NCBI RefSeq assembly: GCF_003938605.1
Contig: NZ_RHWX01000010.1
Coordinates: forward strand, 62,001-126,000
Origin: Brevundimonas sp. 357
GTDB lineage: Bacteria > Pseudomonadota > Alphaproteobacteria > Caulobacterales > Caulobacteraceae
Reading direction: 5' to 3'
DNA: 64,000 bases
The position numbers were made by a program, and so were the translations under genes. The notes below the pieces were generated by a model. The model was not told the DNA's origin. It made no database searches and was given only the letters and a program-made list of their open reading frames with translations. Below are positions 1-10,258 of the stretch, in pieces. The stretch's first letter is position 1, and the number at the start of each line of letters is the position of its first letter.

Positions 1-1162
1 CGCGCGGGCGATCCTTGATGGCGGTGAAGTCGATATGCTCCAGCGGCAGTTCGACTGGTTCCTTCTTGATCAGCTTCAGCACCTTGTCCAACGACTTGTC
101 GTCGGACGGCGTCACGATCATGAAGGCCTCGCCCAGACGCCCGGCGCGGCCGGTGCGGCCGATGCGGTGGACGTAGTCGTCGGCGTGATGCGGGACGTCA
201 TAGTTGAAGACGTGGCTGACGGCCGGGATGTCCAGACCGCGCGCCGCGACGTCCGAGGCGACCAGCAGCTTCAGCGCGCCGCTGCGGAAATCGGCCAGGG
301 TCTTCATCCGCAAGGATTGGTCCAGGTCGCCGTGGATCGGCGCGGCGTCGAAGCCGTGCACCTGCAGTGACTTGGCGACGATGTCGACTTCCGACTTGCG
401 GTTGCAGAAGACGATGCCGTTCTGGACCTCGCCGCGCTCGACCAGGGCGCGCAGGGCGGTGCGCTTGGCCTTGGGGTCCGAGGTCGGCAGGCGGGTGATG
501 TGCTGGGTGATGGTGTCAGCGGTCGTGGCCGGACGCGAGACCTCGATCCGGGTCGGATCCTTGAGGAACTGCTGCGTCAGGCGCGTGATCTCCGGCGGCA
601 TGGTGGCCGAGAAGAACAGGGTCTGGCGACGCGGCGGCGTCAGCTTGAAGATGCGCTCGATGTCCGGGATGAAGCCCATGTCCAGCATCCGGTCGGCCTC
701 GTCGACCACCATCAGCTCGACGCCGGTCAGCAGCATCTTGCCGCGATCAAACAGGTCCAGCAGGCGGCCCGGCGTGGCGATCAGCACGTCCACGCCCTTG
801 TTCAGGGCGGCGACCTGGTCGCCCATCGACACGCCGCCGATCAGCAGCACCCAGTTCAGCTTGGTGCCCTTGGCGTATTTGGCGAAGCTTTCGGCGACCT
901 GGTCGGCCAGTTCGCGGGTCGGGGCCAGCACCAGGGCGCGCGGCATCCGGGCGCGGGCGCGGCCCGAGGCCAGGCGGTCGACCATGGGCAGGGTGAAGGC
1001 GGCCGTCTTGCCGGTGCCCGTCTGGGCGATGCCGAGGACGTCGCGCCCGGCGAGGGCCACCGGAATGGCCTGTTCCTGAATGGGGGTGGCGGTCGTGTAG
1101 CCGGTATCGGCGACCGCTTGCAGGGTCGTGGGCGAAAGGCCCAGCTTGGAAAATTCAGTCAT
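1..1162 (-). CDS. DEAD-box ATP-dependent RNA helicase, RhlE-like (3' end outside window)
   Basis: RNA-unwinding helicase of the DEAD-box family, acting on structured RNA in the cytoplasm (ribosome assembly or mRNA turnover in relatives). The start is the ATG at 1162. The visible protein begins MTEFSKLGLS and shows the Q motif (TPIQEQAIP), Walker A (AQTGTGKT), PTREL, the TPGR motif, DEAD box (VVDEADRMLDMGF), then SAT-region and helicase C-terminal sequence. About 387 codons are visible and the frame is open to base 1, so the C-terminal tail that separates RhlE from relatives cannot be seen. It reads away from the gene at 1395. The family is certain; the subfamily is not. Confidence 0.93.
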   Translation of the reverse strand, partial: MTEFSKLGLSPTTLQAVADTGYTTATPIQEQAIPVALAGRDVLGIAQTGTGKTAAFTLPMVDRLASGRARARMPRALVLAPTRELADQVAESFAKYAKGTKLNWVLLIGGVSMGDQVAALNKGVDVLIATPGRLLDLFDRGKMLLTGVELMVVDEADRMLDMGFIPDIERIFKLTPPRRQTLFFSATMPPEITRLTQQFLKDPTRIEVSRPATTADTITQHITRLPTSDPKAKRTALRALVERGEVQNGIVFCNRKSEVDIVAKSLQVHGFDAAPIHGDLDQSLRMKTLADFRSGALKLLVASDVAARGLDIPAVSHVFNYDVPHHADDYVHRIGRTGRAGRLGEAFMIVTPSDDKSLDKVLKLIKKEPVELPLEHIDFTAIKDRPR

Positions 1163-1394
1163 GCAGTCCTGAAGGGACGGAGGATAGCGTTCGCAAACGC
1201 CTTCAGCTGACGGAACCGCCCCTCTTGGGCGAGCGGGCGGCGCGCATCGCCAGTCCTGTTCCGAGCCTGCGGCCGTATAAAGAAGGCCCTACGCCTCAGT
1301 CAAGTATTTCTGTTCGCCACGGCCCCGCTTGGCAATGGCGTTTCGGCCTGTATGGTCCGCCTGGGGACTGGAAGACGACTGGGAGAGGGACCGG

Positions 1395-1766
1395 ATGCGC
1401 GCAGCCGTGCTGATCACGCTGATGTTGGCCGCGCCTGCGAGCGCTTCAGCGTCGGGCGGGGGCGGAAACGCCGACGCCATGCAGGCGGCCTTCGGCAATA
1501 CGGTCGTTTCCCACTATCCCGACGGCGATTGGGTCAAACATTGGTTCGATCGGGACGGCGGTTATCGCGCCCTGTTTTCGGATGGTCGCCGCCTGACCGC
1601 GCGCTGGGCCCGTGAGGGGGACCGCGTCTGTCTGAACGAAATCCGCCCGCGCATGATCATCTCGCGCTTCTGCACGCCCTATGTCGAGGCTTCCGTGGGG
1701 GAGAGCTGGCCGGGCCGCGATCCCCTGGGTCGTCGCGTCCGCAACGAGCTGGTCGCTGGGCGGTAG
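1395..1766 (+). CDS. Small secreted protein of unknown function
   Basis: Predicted exported protein of 123 aa. The start at 1395 is preferred over the in-frame ATG at 1329 because a purine-rich GGGAGAGGGA lies just upstream and the product then begins with a signal peptide (MRAAVLITLMLAAPASASA). The mature part has two cysteines, near VCLNE and RFCTPY, which could form a disulfide, and aromatic-rich segments such as DGDWVKHWFDRDGG. I do not recognise a family. It is a single gene ending against a terminator shared with the convergent topA. Confidence 0.7.
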   Translation: MRAAVLITLMLAAPASASASGGGGNADAMQAAFGNTVVSHYPDGDWVKHWFDRDGGYRALFSDGRRLTARWAREGDRVCLNEIRPRMIISRFCTPYVEASVGESWPGRDPLGRRVRNELVAGR

Positions 1767-1772
1767 AAAAAA

Positions 1773-1798
1773 CGCCCCCGTTCGTGAGAACGAGGGCG
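1773..1798. terminator. Bidirectional intrinsic terminator between the 1395 gene and topA
   Basis: Near-perfect hairpin CGCCCCCGTTC / GAACGAGGGCG around a GTGA loop. It is flanked on the left by a run of A (a U run for reverse-strand transcripts leaving topA) and on the right by TTGTCTT. It lies between the stop codons of the two convergent genes. Confidence 0.85.
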
Positions 1799-1805
1799 CC
1801 TTGTC

Positions 1806-4442
1806 TTATTCGGCTTCCGCAGCCTTGGCCGCCTTCTTGGCGGGGGCCTTTTTCGCGGCCGGTTTCTTGGCCGCAGGCTCCTTCTTCGCCGCGGGTTTTT
1901 TCGCAGCGGCCTTCTTGGCGGGCGCCTTCTTTTTGGGCGCAGCGCCGGCCTTGGCGGCCAGCAGGGGCAGGGCGGCCTCCATCGTCATGTTCTCGGGCGC
2001 CGTCCCCTTGGGCAGGGTGGCGTTGATCTTGCCCGATTTGACGTAAGGGCCGTAGCGGCCGGCCATGACCTGCACGGCCTCGCCCGTTTCCGGGTGGGCG
2101 CCCAGCTCCTTCAGCGGCGCGGCGGCCGAGGCGCGGCCCGCACGGCCCGCGCGCTTTTCAGCCAGCAGGGCCACGGCGCGGTTCAGGCCGACGTCGAACA
2201 CCTCCTCGATGTCCGCGACGTTGGCGTAGGTGCCCGCGTGCGCCACGAACGGGCCGTAGCGGCCCAGGCCGGCGGTGATCATCTTGCCGTCTTCGGGGTG
2301 CGGACCCACGTCGCGCGGCAGGCTGAGCAGGCGCAGCGCCTTCTCCAGGTCGATCGAGGCCGGGGACCAGCCCTTGGGCAGGGACGAGCGCTTGGGCTTG
2401 TCCGCGTCCGGCGGCGTGGTTTCGACATAGGGGCCGAAGCGACCGATCTTCAGATGCACCGGCTGGCCGGTCGCCGGATCGACGCCCAGTTCGCGATCGC
2501 CGCTCTCGGCGCCGCCGTCGGCCGCGTCAGGCGAGGCCACCGGGCGGGTGTATTTGCACTCCGGATAGCGCGAGCAGCCGATGAAGGCGCCAAAGCGGCT
2601 GGTCTTCAGGCTCAACTGACCCTGATGGCACAGGGGGCATTCGCGCGGGTCCGAACCGTCGCCCTTGTCGGGGAAGATGTGCGGGCCCAGCGCCTCGTTC
2701 AGGTGGTCGAGGATGGCCGTGGTGCGTAGTTCGCCTGCGGCCTGGGTCGCGGCGTGGAAATCCTGCCAGAAGCGGCGCAGCAGGGTCTTCCAGTCCAGAT
2801 CGCCCGCCGACACTTCGTCCAGCTGGGTCTCCAGCGCGGCGGTGAAGTCGTACTCGACCCACTTGGCGAAGAACTGTTCCAGGAAGGCCGTGACCAGCCG
2901 TCCCTTGTCCTCGGGATAGAAGCGGTTCTTGTCCATGCGGACGTAATCGCGGTCGCGCAGGGTCGTCAGGATGGAGGCGTAGGTCGACGGACGGCCGATG
3001 CCCAGTTCTTCCAGCTTCTTGACCAGGGTGGCTTCCGAGAAGCGCGGCGGCGGCTCGGTGAAGTGCTGGTCGGTGCGGATCGCCTCGACCTTGGCCTTGG
3101 CGCCTTCCTTCAGCGCAGGCAGGCGGCCGCCTTCGTCCTCGTCTTCCTCAGCGCCCTTCTGCTTCTCGTCGCGGCCTTCTTCATAGGCGGCGATGAAGCC
3201 GTCGAAGGCGACGACCTGGCCGGTGGCGCGCAGGCCGGTCCGGCCGTCGGGCGTCTCGATCTCGACCGTGGTGCGGTCCAGGCGCGCCGATTCCATCTGC
3301 GAGGCGATCATCCGCTTCCAGATCAGCTCGTACAGCCGCTGCAGATCGCTATCGAGCCGCAGGGTGTCGGGGCTGCGCAGGATGTTGGTCGGACGGATTG
3401 CTTCGTGCGCTTCCTGAGCGTTCTTGGCCTTGGTCTTGTAGTAGCGCGGCTCAGCCGGGACATAGGCCGGACCGAAACGCTGGCCGATGGCCTCGCGCGC
3501 CTGGGCGATGCCCTCGGGCGTCACATAGACGCCGTCGGTACGCATGTAGGTGATCAGGCCGCCGGTGTCGTCGACGCCCTCATACAGCTTCTGCGCCGCC
3601 TGCATGGTGCGCTGGGCGGTGAAGCCCAGCTTGCGCGCGGCTTCCTGTTGCAGGGTCGAGGTGGTGAAGGGCGGGGCGGGCGAGCGCTTGGTCGGCTTTT
3701 TCTCGACCGACTTGATGGTGAAGTCGCCGCTGTGGACGGCCTCGCGCGCGGCCATGGCCATCGCTTCGGACACGATGTCCAGGCGCTGGACGCGCTTGCC
3801 GTCATGCTTGACCAGACGGGCGGTGAAGGGCGGGCTGTCGGCGATCAGATCGGCCTCGATCGACCAGTATTCCTGCGCCTTGAACCGCTCGATCTCCATC
3901 TCGCGGTCGACGACGATGCGCAGGGCGACCGATTGCACGCGCCCGGCCGAGCGCGCGCCCGGCAGCTTGCGCCACAGCACCGGCGACAGGTTGAAGCCCA
4001 CCAGATAGTCCAGCGCCCGGCGCGCCAGATAGGCGTCCACCAGCTCCATATCCAGCTGGCGCGGGTTGGCCATGGCCTCCAGGACGGCGGACTTGGTGAT
4101 GGCGTTGAAGGTGACGCGCTGGACGTCGGTGTCCTTCAGCGCCTTCTTCTTGTTCAGGATCTCCAGAACGTGCCAGCTGATCGCCTCACCCTCGCGGTCG
4201 GGGTCGGTCGCCAGGATGACGCGGTCGGCGGCCTTGGCGGCCTCGGCGATCTCGGACAGGCGCTTGGACGCCTTGGCGTCGACCTCCCAGTGCATGGCGA
4301 AGTCATCGTCGGGCAGCACCGAGCCGTCCTTGGACGGCAGGTCGCGGACGTGGCCGTAGGAAGCCAGAACCTTATAGTCCGAGCCCAGGTATTTATTGAT
4401 GGTCTTGGCCTTGGCGGGGCTCTCGACGATAACGAGATTCAT
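1806..4442 (-). CDS. topA: DNA topoisomerase I
   Basis: Type IA topoisomerase that relaxes negative supercoils by cutting one strand through a 5'-phosphotyrosine. The 878 aa product starts with the Toprim domain (VIVESPAKAKTINKYLG, later DPDREGEAISWH). The catalytic tyrosine lies in ITYMRTDG near residue 300. After the core come a Cys4 zinc ribbon (CPLCHQG with GCSRYPECKYT, about residues 600-630) and further topoisomerase C-terminal repeats (GRFGPYVE, GRYGPFVA, GRYGPYVK). The end is an Ala/Lys/Pro-rich basic tail typical of alphaproteobacterial TopA. It probably forms part of the long reverse-strand series that includes dprA. Confidence 0.97.
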   Translation of the reverse strand: MNLVIVESPAKAKTINKYLGSDYKVLASYGHVRDLPSKDGSVLPDDDFAMHWEVDAKASKRLSEIAEAAKAADRVILATDPDREGEAISWHVLEILNKKKALKDTDVQRVTFNAITKSAVLEAMANPRQLDMELVDAYLARRALDYLVGFNLSPVLWRKLPGARSAGRVQSVALRIVVDREMEIERFKAQEYWSIEADLIADSPPFTARLVKHDGKRVQRLDIVSEAMAMAAREAVHSGDFTIKSVEKKPTKRSPAPPFTTSTLQQEAARKLGFTAQRTMQAAQKLYEGVDDTGGLITYMRTDGVYVTPEGIAQAREAIGQRFGPAYVPAEPRYYKTKAKNAQEAHEAIRPTNILRSPDTLRLDSDLQRLYELIWKRMIASQMESARLDRTTVEIETPDGRTGLRATGQVVAFDGFIAAYEEGRDEKQKGAEEDEDEGGRLPALKEGAKAKVEAIRTDQHFTEPPPRFSEATLVKKLEELGIGRPSTYASILTTLRDRDYVRMDKNRFYPEDKGRLVTAFLEQFFAKWVEYDFTAALETQLDEVSAGDLDWKTLLRRFWQDFHAATQAAGELRTTAILDHLNEALGPHIFPDKGDGSDPRECPLCHQGQLSLKTSRFGAFIGCSRYPECKYTRPVASPDAADGGAESGDRELGVDPATGQPVHLKIGRFGPYVETTPPDADKPKRSSLPKGWSPASIDLEKALRLLSLPRDVGPHPEDGKMITAGLGRYGPFVAHAGTYANVADIEEVFDVGLNRAVALLAEKRAGRAGRASAAAPLKELGAHPETGEAVQVMAGRYGPYVKSGKINATLPKGTAPENMTMEAALPLLAAKAGAAPKKKAPAKKAAAKKPAAKKEPAAKKPAAKKAPAKKAAKAAEAE

Positions 4443-4594
4443 GGCGCTCTATCGGGGAAAACGGGGCGCGAACGTGGTTGCGGCGAGCGCGGAAGTCAAT
4501 CGGCCCATTTTATATGAGCAACCTTTCCGGGTAACGTGAGTTTACAAACCTCCCTGAGTTGTGTTCCTCTCAGATGTTCTCGGGAGGGTTGACG

Positions 4595-4780
4595 ATGAAC
4601 AAGACAGCGCAGCGACGCCGCAAGGCGACGAGCCCTGATCTGACGGACTATCCGGTTCGTGAATATGTGGCCGCCATGGCCACGGAACTGGCCGGAATGG
4701 CCCGCTGGGACGGGGATGAGCGGTTGGCCGGACTTCTGGAAAGCGCGGCGGATATGGCCCGCCGCACCGCGCCCGCCTAG
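4595..4780 (+). CDS. Small hypothetical protein (61 aa)
   Basis: Short ORF on the strand opposite topA and dprA. The ATG at 4595 follows a good ribosome binding site (CGGGAGGGTTGACG); an in-frame TTG at 4559 has none. The protein is basic at its N-terminus (MNKTAQRRRK) and then helical and acidic, with a VREYVAAMATELAGMA segment. I recognise no family. The last four bases overlap the 3' end of dprA. Coding status rests on the RBS, codon use and intact frame. Confidence 0.55.
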   Translation: MNKTAQRRRKATSPDLTDYPVREYVAAMATELAGMARWDGDERLAGLLESAADMARRTAPA

Positions 4781-5865
4781 GTCGAGGCCAGTCCGCCGGG
4801 CAGCAAGGTCGCCCGCCCTGCGAGGTGAAGCTCCAGCAGGGCGGCGGCCGTTTCCGCAATTGACAATTTAGCCGCGCGCGCCAGTTCGTCGCGGGCGATG
4901 GGCGTCGGCGACAGCAGGGCTTCGATACGATCCAGCACCGCATCGTCGATCTGATCCGGCGAACCGGCCTCGAACGGCGAATCAGCGGGTGGTTCGCGCA
5001 GCGTCCGCAGGGCGGCATAGGCCCGCTCGATGTCCTCGATCCCCTCACACAGGATGGCGCCCTGACGCAGCAACTCGTTCGGGCCCTTGGAGCGCGGGTC
5101 CAGCGGCGAGCCCGGCACGGCGAAGACGTCGCGCCCCTGTTCGCCCGCCAGGCGTGCGGTGATCAGGGAGCCGGAACGGATTTCCGCCTCCACCACCACC
5201 ACGCCCCGCGACAGGCCCGAGATGATGCGATTGCGGCGCGGGAAGTCGCGCGCCTGCGCCCGCGCGCCGACGGGGCTTTCCGAGACGATGCAGCCGCGCT
5301 CGACGATCTGGCGATACAGCTCGGCGTTGTCGGAAGGATAGATGTCATCCACGCCGCCGCCCAGAACCGCGACCGTGCCGGTCTCCAAAGCGCCCAGATG
5401 CGCCGCCGCATCCACGCCGCGCGCCAGGCCGGAGACGACGACATGGCCGCTTTCACCCAGTTGTTGCGCCAGACCGCGCGCGATCCGCTGACCGCCCGCC
5501 GAGGCGATGCGCGCGCCGACGATGGCCATGCAGGGCTGCTGCATCAACGCCGGATCGCCCAGGGTCCACAGCAGGGGCGGCGGAGGATCGACGGCGGCCA
5601 GCGCTTGGGGATAGGCGGCCTCGCCCCACAGGATCAGCCGCGCCCCGATGCGGCCGCCCGCCTCCAATTCGGCCTCGACGGCTTCACGCTGCGGGATGGA
5701 ATAGCCGCTTCGCCCCCGACTGCGGATCAGGTCGGGCAGGGCGTCCAGCGCGCGTTCGGCCGAACCGAACCGCTGCAACAGCTGGGAAAAGGCCACGGGG
5801 CCGACGCGGTCGGTCCGGGCGAGCCGGAGGCGGGCGAAACGCTCGACCTCCGACAGGGGCGTCAC
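4777..5865 (-). CDS. dprA: DNA-processing protein DprA
   Basis: DprA/Smf binds incoming single-stranded DNA during natural transformation and loads RecA. The 362 aa protein has an N-terminal helix-hairpin region (residues 1-70) and the Rossmann-like DprA core with the signatures [58 protein letters not shown] and [17 protein letters not shown]-terminal winged-helix-like DprA domain spans about residues 300-360. The start overlaps the end of plsY by four bases, so the two are translationally coupled. The plsY-dprA-topA order is common in alphaproteobacteria. Confidence 0.96.
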   Translation of the reverse strand: MTPLSEVERFARLRLARTDRVGPVAFSQLLQRFGSAERALDALPDLIRSRGRSGYSIPQREAVEAELEAGGRIGARLILWGEAAYPQALAAVDPPPPLLWTLGDPALMQQPCMAIVGARIASAGGQRIARGLAQQLGESGHVVVSGLARGVDAAAHLGALETGTVAVLGGGVDDIYPSDNAELYRQIVERGCIVSESPVGARAQARDFPRRNRIISGLSRGVVVVEAEIRSGSLITARLAGEQGRDVFAVPGSPLDPRSKGPNELLRQGAILCEGIEDIERAYAALRTLREPPADSPFEAGSPDQIDDAVLDRIEALLSPTPIARDELARAAKLSIAETAAALLELHLAGRATLLPGGLAST

Positions 5866-6500
5866 GCCTTCTTCGCCCCGATCTTGGGCTCGGCGCCTTT
5901 CAGAAGGCGGCCGATGTTCTCATGGTGGCGGATGAAGATCAGCACGGCGGTGAAGACCGCCATGATGAAGATGGGCTGCGGCGCCGGTAGACCCAGCGCG
6001 GGCAGGGGCAGCAGGGCGTAGAGCGGCGTCAATGCCGCCGCCGCCAGGGCCGACAGCGAGGAATAGCGCAGGGCGAAGGCCATGATCAGCCAGGTCGCCG
6101 CCGCCAGCAGACCCAGCGGCCAGCACGCCGCCAGGATCAGGCCGAAGAAGGTCGCCACCCCCTTGCCGCCCTTGAAACCCAGCCAGACGGGGAACAGGTG
6201 GCCCAGGAAGGCCGCGCCGCCGGCGATGGCGCCTGCCGCGTCGGTTCCCAGCAGATGCCGCGCGATCAGCAGGGCGACCGCGCCCTTGCCCGCGTCCAGA
6301 ATCAGGGTGGCGATGGCCAGATCCTTGCGCCCGGTGCGCAGGACGTTGGTCGCGCCGATGTTGCCCGAGCCGATGTTGCGCACGTCGCCCGCGCCCGCCG
6401 CGCGGGTCAGGACCACGCCGAACGGGATGGAGCCCAGCAGGTATCCGCCAATAGCCACAAGCCCGAGCGTAAGGAGCGCCGGCCCCGCCAGATCCTGCAA
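5862..6500 (-). CDS. plsY: Acyl-phosphate:glycerol-3-phosphate acyltransferase
   Basis: Integral inner-membrane enzyme that makes lysophosphatidic acid from acyl phosphate, which PlsX (51613-52695 here) supplies, and glycerol-3-phosphate. The 212 aa protein has about five hydrophobic helices and the three PlsY motifs: [11 protein letters not shown] with [25 protein letters not shown], and the final histidine-containing loop ([14 protein letters not shown]). It is the usual length. It couples to dprA through a 4-bp ATGA overlap. Confidence 0.97.
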   Translation of the reverse strand: MQDLAGPALLTLGLVAIGGYLLGSIPFGVVLTRAAGAGDVRNIGSGNIGATNVLRTGRKDLAIATLILDAGKGAVALLIARHLLGTDAAGAIAGGAAFLGHLFPVWLGFKGGKGVATFFGLILAACWPLGLLAAATWLIMAFALRYSSLSALAAAALTPLYALLPLPALGLPAPQPIFIMAVFTAVLIFIRHHENIGRLLKGAEPKIGAKKA

Positions 6501-6514
6501 GTGATTCGCTCCCC

Positions 6515-7810
6515 TTAACGTGCGTCGTGGACGATGCGGCCCGAAACGACGGTGAGCAAGACCTTGCCTTGCAGTCGCCGCCCGTCAAAGGGCGAATTCT
6601 TCGACTTGGAGCGAAGCGTCGCGGCGTCGATCACCACCGGCGCCCCGGCGTCGAACAGCACCAGGTCGGCGGGCGACCCTTGTGACAACTCTCCGGCGTC
6701 GAGTCCCAGCAGAGCCGCCGGGCCCTGCGTCAGCGGCCGCAGCACGTCCAGCAGGTCGACGCCGTATTCGTGGTGCAGCGTCAGGGCGGCGGGCAGCAGG
6801 GTCTCCAGACCCACTGCGCCCGGCTCGGCCTCGGCGAACGGGCGGCGCTTGTTCTCGGCGGGTTCGGGACAGTGGGCCGAGGTGATGACGTCGATCAGGC
6901 CGTCGCGTACCGCCTCGACCAGGGCCTGCCGGTCGCTCTCGGCGCGCAGCGGCGGGTCCAGCCGGTAGAAGGTCCGATAGTCGCCGATGTCGATCTCGTT
7001 GAAGCACAGGTGGTTGATCGAGGCCGAGGCCGCGACCTCCAGCCCCCGCGCACGGGCGCGCGCCAGCGTCTCCAACGCGCCCTCGGTCGAAATCTGGTCG
7101 ATCAGGAAGCGCGCGCCTGTCTGCTCGACCAGGGCCAGGTCGCGCTCCAGCTGGATGCGCTCGGCGATGGCGGGGGCGCCCGACAGGCCCAGCCGGGTCG
7201 CCAGTTCGCCCGAGGTCGCGACCGCACCCTCCGACAGCCACGGCTCGGTCGGGCGGCAGGCGATCAGGGCGTTGAACGAGGCGGCGTAGGACATGACCCG
7301 TTGCAGGGTGCGGGTGTTGCGGATCACCCGATCGCCGTCGGTGAAATAAAGAGCGCCCGCCTCGTGCATCAGGCCGATCTCGGCCATGCGCTCGCCGTCG
7401 CGGGCTTGGGTCGCCGCGCCCGCCGCGCGGACGTGCACCAGATCGAGCGCCGCGCCGCGCCGCTGGATGTGGTCGATCAGGGCCGGGTCGTCGATGGCCG
7501 GATCGGTGTCGGGCTGGACGACGATGGTGGTGACGCCGCCCGCCGCCGCCGACAGGCTGGCCGACTTCAGCGTCTCCTTGGGCTCGTTGCCGGGCTCGCC
7601 GGTCTTGACCCGAATGTCGATCAGGCCGGGCGCCAGACAGCGACCCTCGGCGTCGATGATCTGGACGCCTTCGGGGCGCTGGGTCGCCTGTCCATGAATG
7701 ACCTCGACGATGCGGCCGTTCTCGATCAGGACGGCGCCGGGGCCGTCATAGTCGCTGGCCGGGTCCAGCAGGCGGGCGTTGATGATGGCTATGGGTTGAG
7801 CGGCGGTCAT
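6515..7810 (-). CDS. Dihydroorotase-like PyrC' (probably non-catalytic ATCase partner)
   Basis: Member of the amidohydrolase/dihydroorotase family, 431 aa, coupled to pyrB by a 4-bp overlap. The fold signatures are present ([30 protein letters not shown], a C-terminal beta-sandwich ending [11 protein letters not shown]), but the metal ligands are not. The first-strand HxH is R-V-K, the region normally carrying the active-site Asp reads [10 protein letters not shown], and the usual histidines after the second and third metal strands are absent. This matches the inactive PyrC' proteins that form an obligate complex with aspartate carbamoyltransferase in pseudomonads and relatives. A true dihydroorotase must be encoded elsewhere. 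Confidence 0.88.
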   Translation of the reverse strand: MTAAQPIAIINARLLDPASDYDGPGAVLIENGRIVEVIHGQATQRPEGVQIIDAEGRCLAPGLIDIRVKTGEPGNEPKETLKSASLSAAAGGVTTIVVQPDTDPAIDDPALIDHIQRRGAALDLVHVRAAGAATQARDGERMAEIGLMHEAGALYFTDGDRVIRNTRTLQRVMSYAASFNALIACRPTEPWLSEGAVATSGELATRLGLSGAPAIAERIQLERDLALVEQTGARFLIDQISTEGALETLARARARGLEVAASASINHLCFNEIDIGDYRTFYRLDPPLRAESDRQALVEAVRDGLIDVITSAHCPEPAENKRRPFAEAEPGAVGLETLLPAALTLHHEYGVDLLDVLRPLTQGPAALLGLDAGELSQGSPADLVLFDAGAPVVIDAATLRSKSKNSPFDGRRLQGKVLLTVVSGRIVHDAR

Positions 7811-8790
7811 GCGGCGCCTCCCGCGCGGCGGTGGGCGAGGGCGGCCAGGACAGCCATGCGGGCGGCGACGCCCATCTCGACCTGATCCTGGATCAGGGAG
7901 ACGCTCAGATCGTCGGCCACGTCGGAATCGATCTCCACGCCCCGGTTCATCGGGCCGGGGTGCATGACCTTGGCGCCGGGCGCGGCCCAGGCCAGCTTTT
8001 CGCGGTCCAGACCCCAGAAGCGGAAATACTCGCGCGTCGAGGGGATCAGGGCGCCCGCCATCCGCTCCAGCTGGAGGCGCAGCATCATGATCACGTCGAC
8101 GCCCTTCAGGCCGTCCTTCATGTCGTGGAAGACTTCGCAGCCCCAGCGGTCGGCGTCTCCGGGCACCAGCGTCGGCGGCCCGATCAGCCGCACCCGCGCG
8201 CCCATCATCTGTAGCAGGGCGACGTTCGAGCGCGCCACGCGGCTGTGGGCGATGTCGCCGCAGATGGCGATCGTCAGTCCGCCCACGTCGCCGAAGGCGC
8301 GGCGCAGGGACAGCAGATCCAGCAGGGCCTGTGTCGGGTGCTCGTGACGCCCGTCGCCGGCGTTGACCACGGCGCAGCCGACCTTCTGCGAGAGCAGGTC
8401 CACCGCGCCGGAAGAGGCGTGGCGCACCACCAGAATCTCCGGCTTCATGGCGTTCAGCGTGACGGCGGTGTCGATCAGCGTCTCGCCCTTCTTCACCGAG
8501 GAAGAGGCGACCGGCATGGTCACGACGTCGGCGCCCAGACGCTTGGCCGCGATCTCGAAGGAGGAACTGGTTCGCGTCGAGTTCTCGAAGAACAGGTTCA
8601 CGACCGTCTGACCGCGCAGCAGGTCCACGCCCTTGGCCGATTGCCGGTTGAAGTCGACGAAGGCGTCGGCCAGGTCCAGCAAGGCCAAGGCGGCGGGCGG
8701 GTTCAGATCGCCTGCGGCCAGGAAGTGATCGCGGGGGAACGGGATCAGCCGTTCCTGAATGAGTTCGGTGACGGGAGCGGCTTGGGTCAT
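7807..8790 (-). CDS. pyrB: Aspartate carbamoyltransferase catalytic subunit
   Basis: Catalyses carbamoyl phosphate plus aspartate to N-carbamoylaspartate, the committed step of pyrimidine synthesis. The 327 aa protein has the carbamoyl-phosphate loop (STRTSSSFE), [15 protein letters not shown], and the aspartate-binding [12 protein letters not shown] chose the ATG at 8790 because the product then has family length; the frame stays open upstream to 8964 but that extension is low-complexity and arginine-rich. The overlapping degenerate dihydroorotase suggests a PyrB/PyrC' holoenzyme. Confidence 0.97.
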   Translation of the reverse strand: MTQAAPVTELIQERLIPFPRDHFLAAGDLNPPAALALLDLADAFVDFNRQSAKGVDLLRGQTVVNLFFENSTRTSSSFEIAAKRLGADVVTMPVASSSVKKGETLIDTAVTLNAMKPEILVVRHASSGAVDLLSQKVGCAVVNAGDGRHEHPTQALLDLLSLRRAFGDVGGLTIAICGDIAHSRVARSNVALLQMMGARVRLIGPPTLVPGDADRWGCEVFHDMKDGLKGVDVIMMLRLQLERMAGALIPSTREYFRFWGLDREKLAWAAPGAKVMHPGPMNRGVEIDSDVADDLSVSLIQDQVEMGVAARMAVLAALAHRRAGGAA

Positions 8791-8813
8791 CGAGACGCCG
8801 CTATAGGCGGGAC

Positions 8814-9737
8814 TCAGGTCAGATGGAATAGCAGCAGCGCCATTGGAATGCCGATCACGGAGAATACCGTCGTCGCCGCGATGATCCCGGCCATCAGCGG
8901 CGCGTCTCCGCCCATCTGTCGCGCCAGCACATAGGCGGAGGCGGCGCCGGGCGCTGCGCCGCACAGCAGGGCGATTCCCTGCGCCAGTTCATCGCCGCCA
9001 TACAGGCGCGCCAGCTGCCACATGGCCAGGGGCGTCACGATCATCTTGACCACGACCACGGCGCCGACCGTGACGCGGGTGCGGGCCAGTTCGCGGAAGC
9101 TGAGGCCTGCGCCCGCCACGATCAGACCCAGCGGCAGGGCGGCCGAGCCCAGAAGTTGCAGCGTCTCGCTCACCCCCGGCGGCTGCGGCGCGCCCGAGAA
9201 GTTCAGCGCCAGTCCCAGCAGACAGGCCAGCAGGATCGGATTGGACATCATCGCCCGGAACAGGGCCCTGGGCGAGGCGCCGTGCTGGCCCGCGCCCCAT
9301 TTGGCCAGGACGACGACGCTCAGGATGTTGCTGACCGGGATCATGGCGGCGATGACCACGGCGGCCAGGCCTACGCCCGCAGGTCCGAAGGTCGCCTGCA
9401 CGACCGGCAGGAAGACGAAGCTGTTCCAGCGGATCATGCCCTGAAAGACGCTGGTGTAGGCCGGGCCGCTGAGGGGCAGCAGGGGCTTGGACAGCAGGGT
9501 CAGGGTCGAAATGATGATGGACACGGTGACGGCGGCGGCGCCCGCCGCGCCTGCGGCTGCGCCCGACAGGTCCGCGTTCCAGATCGCCGGGATCAGGAAG
9601 CCGGGATAGAGGACATTGATGGCCAACTTCTCGATCGGCCGCCAGGCGGCGTCGGGCAGATAGTCCGACTTCTTCAGGCCATAGCCGAGCGCCAGCAGCA
9701 GGAAGACCGGCAGGACGCCCGCGAGGATGGCCGTCAT
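8814..9737 (-). CDS. AEC-family transporter (auxin efflux carrier/malonate permease fold)
   Basis: Inner-membrane permease of 307 aa with about ten hydrophobic helices and the family feature of two five-helix halves. Seen are an N-terminal [16 protein letters not shown], a central loop with [16 protein letters not shown], and conserved small-residue stretches such as [18 protein letters not shown] and [20 protein letters not shown]. The substrate cannot be told from sequence; relatives move malonate, malate or other carboxylates. The start ATG at 9737 lies one base from the ruvX stop codon, which suggests co-transcription. Confidence 0.85.
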   Translation of the reverse strand: MTAILAGVLPVFLLLALGYGLKKSDYLPDAAWRPIEKLAINVLYPGFLIPAIWNADLSGAAAGAAGAAAVTVSIIISTLTLLSKPLLPLSGPAYTSVFQGMIRWNSFVFLPVVQATFGPAGVGLAAVVIAAMIPVSNILSVVVLAKWGAGQHGASPRALFRAMMSNPILLACLLGLALNFSGAPQPPGVSETLQLLGSAALPLGLIVAGAGLSFRELARTRVTVGAVVVVKMIVTPLAMWQLARLYGGDELAQGIALLCGAAPGAASAYVLARQMGGDAPLMAGIIAATTVFSVIGIPMALLLFHLT

Positions 9738-9738
9738 C

Positions 9739-10203
9739 TCAGTCGCGTAGCCGATCCAGCGCGCCTTGCAGGATCCAGGCGGCGGCGGTGCGGTCCACCA
9801 CATCGGCGCGGCGCTTGCGGGTCAGGTCCAGCTCGTCGATCAGGAAGCGCTCGACGGCGGTGGTCGACAGCCGCTCGTCCTGAAAGGCGACATTGACCGG
9901 CCGGAACCGCTCCAGATTGCGGGCGAAGGCGCGGCACGACTGGGCGCGCGGCCCCTCGGTCCCGTCCATGTTCAGCGGCAGGCCGATGACCAGAGCCGAG
10001 ACCTTGCGGCCGTCCATGATCCTGAACAGCTGTTCGGCGTCCTGGCTGAACTTGGTCTTGCGGATCAGCTCCAGCGGGCTGGCGATGATGCGGCCGGTGT
10101 CGGACACGCTGACACCGATGGTGTTCTCGCCCAGATCCAGACCCAGCCACGGGGTGTTGGGCGGGCAGGCGGCGGACAGTTCGGAGAGATCAAAGACAGG
10201 CAC
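9739..10203 (-). CDS. ruvX: Putative pre-16S rRNA nuclease / Holliday junction resolvase-like YqgF
   Basis: YqgF/RuvX RNase H-fold nuclease, implicated in 16S rRNA 5'-end maturation and anti-termination. The 154 aa protein has the first acidic strand LGLDLGENTIGVSVSD, the GLPLNMDGTEGPRAQ loop, the second acidic site FQDERLSTTAVE and the final motif DVVDRTAAAWILQ. Length is normal and all three acidic positions expected in the family are present. The N-terminal leader (MPVFDLSELSAACPPN) is slightly long. Confidence 0.93.
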   Translation of the reverse strand: MPVFDLSELSAACPPNTPWLGLDLGENTIGVSVSDTGRIIASPLELIRKTKFSQDAEQLFRIMDGRKVSALVIGLPLNMDGTEGPRAQSCRAFARNLERFRPVNVAFQDERLSTTAVERFLIDELDLTRKRRADVVDRTAAAWILQGALDRLRD

Positions 10204-10258
10204 GAGGGCGCGTTAGGCCCTGTGGGCGTGCGTGTCAAAGTGCCTGTCCATCACTCCC

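Noticed and set aside
2754-4517. Long forward ORF (587 codons) opposite topA
   Set aside because: Shadow of the topA coding strand with Arg/Gln/Gly-rich, domain-free product; topA is unambiguous.
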